DNA of 19,420 nucleotides from Acidimicrobiaceae bacterium (GTDB lineage: Bacteria; Actinomycetota; Acidimicrobiia; Acidimicrobiales; Acidimicrobiaceae). Under the pieces are notes generated by a model. It was not told the origin of the DNA, did no database searches, and saw nothing but the letters and a program-made list of their open reading frames with translations. Below, one piece after another: positions 15,550 to 19,420 of this stretch. A program made the translations under genes and the position numbers. Within the stretch, counting starts at the first letter, position 1, and each line of letters starts with the position of its first letter. The stretch lies in assembly GCA_013044365.1 (NCBI GenBank), contig JABEUP010000046.1, forward strand, positions 1-19,420, given 5' to 3'.

Positions 15550-16020
15550 TTACTTATTGCTAAGTTGCTGGACCAGAGCCCGTAGTGCAAGCTCGTATCC
15601 AAAAACGCCACAGCCGCATATGAATCCGGTGACCACTGGAGAGATTACCGACGTGTTTCTAAATTCTTCACGTGCATGAATATTTGAGATATGTATCTCA
15701 ATAACTGGGACCGCCAATACTTCGAGCGCATCTCGAATGGCATAGCTGTAATGACCATAGGCACCAGGGTTTATGATCAGACCGAGTCCGGCCCGGGCCT
15801 CATGGATGAGATCTACCATCCCACCTTCGTTATTTGACTGTGCGCACCTGACGGCAACGCCAATTTCAGAACCCAGCTGTGTTATACGGCGCTCAACATC
15901 CGCGAGAGTCGTCGAACCATAAAACTTTGAGTCCCTCTCTCCCAAGAGATTCAGATTGGGACCATTTAAAAGTAAGATTGATGACGCTATATCCCCTGCT
16001 GAAACATTTCCACTAGGCAC
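15550..16020 (-). CDS. aroQ: 3-Dehydroquinate dehydratase, type II
   Basis: It dehydrates 3-dehydroquinate to 3-dehydroshikimate, the third shikimate-pathway step; type II enzymes form dodecamers. The 156-residue protein has LLLNGPNLNLLGERDSKFYG at 16-35 with the lid Arg29 and the catalytic Tyr34. QSNNEG is at 61-66, and NPGAYGHYSYAIRDAL at 84-99 carries the catalytic His90. EIHISNIHAREEFR at 108-121 completes the site. The sequence DSK in the lid replaces the more common EP-x. The start is GTG at 16020 with a strong AAGGAG five bases upstream. The transporter gene follows immediately. The first 12 residues are a short extension. Confidence 0.95.
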   Translation of the reverse strand: MPSGNVSAGDIASSILLLNGPNLNLLGERDSKFYGSTTLADVERRITQLGSEIGVAVRCAQSNNEGGMVDLIHEARAGLGLIINPGAYGHYSYAIRDALEVLAVPVIEIHISNIHAREEFRNTSVISPVVTGFICGCGVFGYELALRALVQQLSNK

Positions 16021-16168
16021 GCGTTCTCCTTTATCAAAATGCTAACTCCCAAGAATTTCACAGGGGAAATCCACAGCAACAATCAATAATCACGCAAAAT
16101 ATCATTTGAGAATACATACTTTTAGAAAATTCCCCCCACTCTTTTTGCGCAGATTTGCTAGCCAACTC

Positions 16169-16184
16169 AAAATAAGAATATTTT
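16169..16184. repeat. AT-rich dyad in the space upstream of aroQ
   Basis: AAAATA and TATTTT flank AGAA. It lies in the AT-rich 240-base gap between aroQ (minus) and the small plus-strand ORF. A second dyad in the gap is TCGTC-AAC-GACGA near 16208-16220. TTGCTA (16156) and the TATTTT, 18 bases apart, could form a plus-strand promoter, but this is weak. I see no confident promoter for aroQ. Confidence 0.3.
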
Positions 16185-16260
16185 GATTCTACCAAACACT
16201 TTTTTACGACTCGTCAACGACGAATCATCAGAAAGCCAGCAAGCATAGGTAAATAAAACG

Positions 16261-16494
16261 ATGCAACGCATTAACCGCTCTGGTGGAATTTACTTGAATC
16301 CGGACCAACCTGGACTTGCGGAACGAGGAAAGACCGATATCGTTATTCCTCGGGTGCGACGGCCAAGTGGCTCAGATCTGCCGAAGTTGCAGGCAAACTT
16401 TCGCCACCAGTGGCAACGCCACCTTCAGACTCTCCAGCCGCGTTCAGCAGAGTCCACTTCGAGTAACCGGGATACCACTGGTCTGTTAACCTAG
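16261..16494 (+). CDS. Small hypothetical ORF
   Basis: An ATG-started frame of 77 codons opens after an AT-rich region. A weak TAGGTAA lies about ten bases before the ATG. The product (MQRINRSGGIYLNPDQPGL and onwards) is polar and basic, with a Gln/Arg-rich middle and Ser/Thr-rich end, no membrane segment and no family that I recognise. A dyad GACAG/CTGTC (16498-16521) with an inner GTCG-T-CGAC starts four bases after the stop, but lacks a T-run. Codon use is not clearly different from neighbours. It may be real or chance. Confidence 0.35.
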   Translation: MQRINRSGGIYLNPDQPGLAERGKTDIVIPRVRRPSGSDLPKLQANFRHQWQRHLQTLQPRSAESTSSNRDTTGLLT

Positions 16495-16632
16495 CTTGAC
16501 AGGCGTCGTCGACCCACTGTCCCGGAAACCGCCAAACCTTTCAGACAAACTATTTCAGGATGCAATTTCGCCAGATGCTAAACCTTTAACGCTGCAAATA
16601 CGAACATTAAATTTTAGACCTTTTCCCAGTTT

Positions 16633-16730
16633 CCTTGGCATGACCAGGTTGACCGGGCCTGCTTAGCAGCAAGTGGCCGGCGGGATGGCCAAAGGTGCCG
16701 CCAAACCTCTTCATTGTGCCTCCATCCGCC
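16633..16730. other. Cluster of three hairpins, possible structured RNA or repeat element
   Basis: Almost every base can be paired. 16633-16648 forms a five-pair stem with one bulge. 16656-16678 forms GGC/GCC plus CTGC/GCAG with a TTA loop. 16679-16730 forms a nine-pair GC-rich stem with one bulged G (GGCGG-G-ATGG with CCATCCGCC). Inside the last, AGGT/ACCT forms a second stem that extends by a G-U pair only if read on the minus strand. It resembles no riboswitch or known bacterial RNA I can name. Confidence 0.35.
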
Positions 16731-16747
16731 GCACGAATAAAACTAGT

Positions 16748-16768
16748 AAAAGGCCACTTTCTGTGGCC
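16748..16768 (-). terminator. Probable rho-independent terminator after aroK
   Basis: On the minus strand GGCCAC-AGAAA-GTGGCC is followed directly by TTTT. The stem is six pairs, mostly GC. It lies 110 bases after the aroK stop and in the right direction. The short T-run makes it of medium strength. Confidence 0.55.
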
Positions 16769-16877
16769 GGGTCCCGGCAGCAACTGAAATATCTGTCCGA
16801 CTAACGCCTCGCACAATGAGGACCGGATGGACGCCAACCATACAAGCTAAAAGAATGGCATCAGTATCTACAGGTAC

Positions 16878-17369
16878 TTAGGTTGCAGTTGTAATTTTTG
16901 AAATAATGTCACCGACAATCTGCTCCGGTCCTCTGCCACCGGTTTGAATTGTCAGGTTTGAGACCCGGCTATACGACGAAAGGCGTCTTCGGTAGATTTC
17001 CGAAAGAAAAGGGTTCGACATCATTGGCCGATCATTATCGTGTCCGATACGAAGAACCGCTTCGTCAAATTCGACTTCCAGGTAAACCACGAACGCGGAG
17101 TTGAGGACCAGTAATGTACCGGGATGCTCAACCGCTCCTCCACCCAACGCAACCACGGCATCAGGACCGTTAAGCGTCTCGGTCACGGTTTCATGCTCTA
17201 TCCGGCGGAAAGTTTCTTCACCGCGCTCCGCGAAGATTTGACTTATCGAACAGCATTCACGTATTTCAATTAGTCGATCGACATCTACAAAGGGGATTCC
17301 GAGTCTTTCCGCAAGCAGGCGGCCAACGGTGGTTTTGCCGGCACCCATGAAACCAACTAAGACGATCAT
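16878..17369 (-). CDS. aroK: Shikimate kinase
   Basis: It phosphorylates shikimate at O3 with ATP, the fifth shikimate-pathway step. I chose the ATG at 17369 (163 residues, MIVLVGFMGAGKTT), which is the normal family start and has GAAGGAT upstream. A GTG at 17411 in the same frame has no ribosome site and would add 14 unusual residues. The Walker A motif GFMGAGKTTVG is at 6-16. VDVDRLIE (28-35) holds the shikimate-binding Asp. ERGEETFRRIEHE holds the substrate-binding Arg, ALGGGAVEH is the typical Walker B-like glycine motif, and the lid Arg lies in DNDRPMM. It stands apart from aroB and aroC, with its own probable terminator. Confidence 0.94.
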   Translation of the reverse strand: MIVLVGFMGAGKTTVGRLLAERLGIPFVDVDRLIEIRECCSISQIFAERGEETFRRIEHETVTETLNGPDAVVALGGGAVEHPGTLLVLNSAFVVYLEVEFDEAVLRIGHDNDRPMMSNPFLSEIYRRRLSSYSRVSNLTIQTGGRGPEQIVGDIISKITTAT

Positions 17370-17382
17370 AAATAATCCTTCA

Positions 17383-17400
17383 GCCCAATTCGAATAGGGC
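17383..17400. repeat. Near-perfect 18-base palindrome just before the aroK ribosome site
   Basis: GCCC and GGGC flank ATTCGAAT with one mismatched pair (17387/17396). It ends about two bases before the AAGGAT ribosome site of aroK (minus strand). As DNA it could bind a dimeric regulator; as RNA the central part cannot form a proper loop, so DNA binding is the better guess. Confidence 0.4.
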
Positions 17401-17577
17401 AAGTTCCCCACATCTGATGGGCACTCCCAAAATCAAGTAACAATTTAGGCTATTTGATCTAAAGGATATTGCGAACAACCACTTGTTTTTCGGTGGTAAA
17501 ATCTGACGTACAGGTATGTTGCTAATTACCCCTGATTTCCTTGAAAGCACAGTACGGGAATTACAAAATCAATAATG

Positions 17578-17606
17578 TTGATACGTTTTATAAATAGAAG
17601 TATTTC
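17578..17606 (+). promoter_or_regulatory. Weak candidate promoter of the dimethylformamidase-like gene
   Basis: TTGATA (17578-17583) and TATTTC (17601-17606) are 17 bases apart, and the stretch between them contains TATAAA, which could itself be a -10. Which of these is used, if any, is uncertain. The leader would be about 35-50 bases before the GTG. Confidence 0.25.
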
Positions 17607-17645
17607 TGGCATAGAACTTGCCTATTTTTCATCTAGAGTTGATGC

Positions 17646-19420
17646 GTGAAGTTTCCTCGCACCAATTTTTTCAGGCATGTCAATTTCACGGGCAGCAAAA
17701 CAATTTTTACAATCGTGGGCGCTGTATTGATCATTACCTCAGGTGCGACTTTGGTAGCCATGTCCTCTGGATCCAAAGCAAAGTCTCAGGCGTTGGGGGG
17801 CACAACAACCACCACCTCAAAATCGGGAGTTATCTCAACTTCACAAACTACGCCTTACAAATCAACTCCTGGACCGTTATATTCCGCTGCGATCGTCGCA
17901 GAAAACAAAAAGCCCGGCACAAGCGCCTGGCGTATAACGGGTTATCAAACCCCTACCAACATAGAAGGCTATACATCCAAGGTCAGCGTCAACCAGGGCA
18001 ATAGCTTCACGCTTTTTGTCTCCACTACGTCAAAAGACTATGTTGTCCAGGCATACAGAATGGGTTATTATCAGGGTCTGTTGGGAAGGCTCATATGGAC
18101 CTCTAAAACGCTTGTCGGCTTTCAGCAACCAACTTGCCCAGTACTGGCACCTACCAACACAGTGGAGTGCAACTGGAAACCTTCACTCAATATAAAAACC
18201 GACTCATCCTGGTTTCCAGGCGATTATCTGTTAAAACTTGTGGGTAATAATGGTGCACAAAAATGGGTCCCAATAACTGTCAGGAATGATCGCTCCAACG
18301 CAGCTGTTGTAGTAGTGAATGCAGTCACCACTTGGCAGGCTTACAACCTTTACGGTGGATATGATCTCTACAGCGGTCCCAAGGGATATTCAGATCGTGC
18401 AGACAAAGTATCATTCGACCGCCCCTACGACTACTACTTTGGTCAGGGGGCTGCGGACTTCTACGGAAACGAACTACCCCTAGTGGCACTGGTAGAAAAG
18501 ATGGGACTCAATGTAACTTACATAACCGATGTGGACATTCAGAAACGTCCTAACCTGCTGTCCAACCATAGAGTCGTAGTCTCTCTTGGCCATGACGAAT
18601 ACTATTCGCCTGAGATGAGACAGGCTCTGACAGTGGCTCAGCAGGACGGCACCAATCTGATGTTCCTTGGTGCCAATGCAATTTTCAGGAGAATTCGTTT
18701 TGAGAGCACCAAACTCGGCCCTGACCGCATTGAAGTCAACTACCGCATTGCAAGCCTCGACCCTATGAACGGCGTCAATAACCAACAGGTGACAACCAAC
18801 TGGCCCGATGGACCAGATCCACAACCAGAAGGTACGCTGATCGGTATTCAGTACGCCTGCAACCCGGTGAAGTATGACATGATTATTACTGATCCTTCAA
18901 GCTGGATCTTTGCCAATACCGGCCTTAAATTCGGGTCGAGAATCCACAATCTGGTTGGCAGTGAATACGATGGTTTCGATCCATATATCAACTACCCGAA
19001 GAGTCTCCAACTTCTGGCAAATTCACCGGTACTTTGCCGCAATCAGCCAGGCTTTTCTGATATGAGCTATTATACGACGACAAAGGGCGCCGGAGTATTT
19101 GCAACTGGAACCAATTTGTGGGTTGCAGCCCTAGGCTCCCCTTGTCCACCATTTTTAGGGAACTGTCCCATTGCTCCCGTGGTACAGATAACAGAAAACG
19201 TTCTCAAAGCATTCGGATCCGGATTACCCGGAGTCACTCAGCCGTCTCAGCCAAATGCTATACAAGTATGGAGAAACCCTCCGATTCCGGCGATGCACCC
19301 CGTCCCGACGACAACAACCACAACTTCGACAACCACAACATCTTCGACGTCAACAACGCTTGCCAACTCTCACGGAACAACGACTACAACTTCGGGCAAG
19401 AATGGGAAAAGTGGCTCTAC
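17646..19420 (+). CDS. Membrane-anchored protein with N,N-dimethylformamidase large-subunit-like domain, C-terminus cut by window edge
   Basis: The frame is open from GTG at 17646 to the right edge (591 codons); a stop four bases earlier makes this the first possible start. Residues 1-18 are basic, 19-39 form a membrane anchor or signal, and a Thr-rich stretch (TTTTTS) begins at 53. The domain from about 75 to 550 has WQAYNLYGGYDLY (230-242) and SLGHDEYYSPEM (H316, E318, Y319, Y320). FLGANAIFRRIRFE and GSEYDGF (E440, Y441) follow. These features match the C-terminal domain of the N,N-dimethylformamidase beta subunit, whose known member uses iron held by two Tyr and one Glu. Several Cys pairs suggest disulphides outside the cell. 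From 555 on it is again Thr-rich (TTTTTTSTTTT), as linkers to a wall or further domain. The substrate is unknown; true dimethylformamidase activity is not implied. Confidence 0.82.
   Translation, partial: MKFPRTNFFRHVNFTGSKTIFTIVGAVLIITSGATLVAMSSGSKAKSQALGGTTTTTSKSGVISTSQTTPYKSTPGPLYSAAIVAENKKPGTSAWRITGYQTPTNIEGYTSKVSVNQGNSFTLFVSTTSKDYVVQAYRMGYYQGLLGRLIWTSKTLVGFQQPTCPVLAPTNTVECNWKPSLNIKTDSSWFPGDYLLKLVGNNGAQKWVPITVRNDRSNAAVVVVNAVTTWQAYNLYGGYDLYSGPKGYSDRADKVSFDRPYDYYFGQGAADFYGNELPLVALVEKMGLNVTYITDVDIQKRPNLLSNHRVVVSLGHDEYYSPEMRQALTVAQQDGTNLMFLGANAIFRRIRFESTKLGPDRIEVNYRIASLDPMNGVNNQQVTTNWPDGPDPQPEGTLIGIQYACNPVKYDMIITDPSSWIFANTGLKFGSRIHNLVGSEYDGFDPYINYPKSLQLLANSPVLCRNQPGFSDMSYYTTTKGAGVFATGTNLWVAALGSPCPPFLGNCPIAPVVQITENVLKAFGSGLPGVTQPSQPNAIQVWRNPPIPAMHPVPTTTTTTSTTTTSSTSTTLANSHGTTTTTSGKNGKSGS

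Larger units (their letters stand above)
16495..16877. other. 383-base non-coding stretch downstream of aroK
   Basis: No convincing protein gene lies here; the longest minus-strand frame (16607-16837, 76 codons) runs through hairpin sequences and resembles nothing known. It holds a terminator-like hairpin for aroK (16748-16768) and a cluster of hairpins at 16633-16730, described separately. CCGCCAAACCT occurs twice (near 16528 and 16698). Confidence 0.6.

Noticed and set aside
16645..16710. SAM-type or other riboswitch
   Set aside because: A few pieces such as GGTGCC look like SAM riboswitch segments, but the order does not fit and no suitable gene lies downstream.
16607..16837. Minus-strand open frame of 76 codons
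   Set aside because: It reads through the terminator-like hairpin and the hairpin cluster, has no ribosome site and resembles no protein.
17618..18004. Plus-strand open frame of 128 codons at the start of the dimethylformamidase-like gene
   Set aside because: It is out of frame with the long open frame from 17646, which alone gives recognisable family motifs.
18480..18824. Minus-strand open frame of 114 codons
   Set aside because: It is antisense to the conserved core of the dimethylformamidase-like domain.
1..19420. CRISPR array, transposon, prophage or defence system
   Set aside because: No regularly spaced repeats, transposase, integrase or defence-type genes are seen; gene content is housekeeping.

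Overview
The window looks like chromosomal DNA of an actinobacterium with mid-range GC (roughly half), most likely of the Acidimicrobiia type. The reasons are: frequent GTG and TTG starts, the aro / pepQ-efp-nusB / pyrR-pyrB-pyrC-carA gene set that is clustered in many Actinobacteria, an LCP cell-wall protein with an LytR C-terminal domain, and a membrane-anchored N,N-dimethylformamidase-like protein with threonine-rich linkers. The taxonomic call is inference. Almost everything is housekeeping; I see no insertion sequences, tRNA or rRNA genes, CRISPR arrays or phage genes.

Layout. (1) 1-3903, minus: the pyrimidine operon pyrR-pyrB-pyrC-carA, with every junction overlapping; carA runs off the left edge. 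A short element before pyrR closely resembles the PyrR-binding RNA, and it argues for a TTG start of pyrR at 3903. (2) 4039-5583, plus: an LCP-family protein, divergent from the pyr operon. (3) 5654-7163, minus: ctaB (haem O synthase) overlapping a TlpA/ResA-like membrane thioredoxin. (4) 7421-9667, plus: an M24 peptidase, efp and nusB. (5) 9776-12905, minus: a prepilin-peptidase-like protein, aroC and aroB. (6) 12906-13464: no convincing gene. (7) 13465-16020, minus: aroQ, an EamA-type transporter five bases behind it, then a panE-family reductase. (8) 16261-16494, plus: a doubtful small ORF. (9) 16495-16877: no convincing gene, but a probable terminator for aroK and a compact stretch able to form several hairpins. 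(10) 16878-17369, minus: aroK. (11) 17646-19420, plus: the N,N-dimethylformamidase-like protein, cut by the right edge.

How it fits together. pyrR, pyrB, pyrC and carA supply the regulator and the early steps of UMP synthesis. aroB, aroQ, aroK and aroC supply four of the seven shikimate-pathway steps; aroE and aroA are not in the window. In many Actinobacteria the aro, efp-nusB and pyr genes form one co-directional block. Here they are all present, but pepQ-efp-nusB faces the other way and other genes lie between the parts, so the ancestral block seems to have been rearranged. The most informative non-coding signals are the PyrR element, the dyads in front of aroB, aroK and the prepilin-peptidase-like gene, and the structured segment at 16633-16768.
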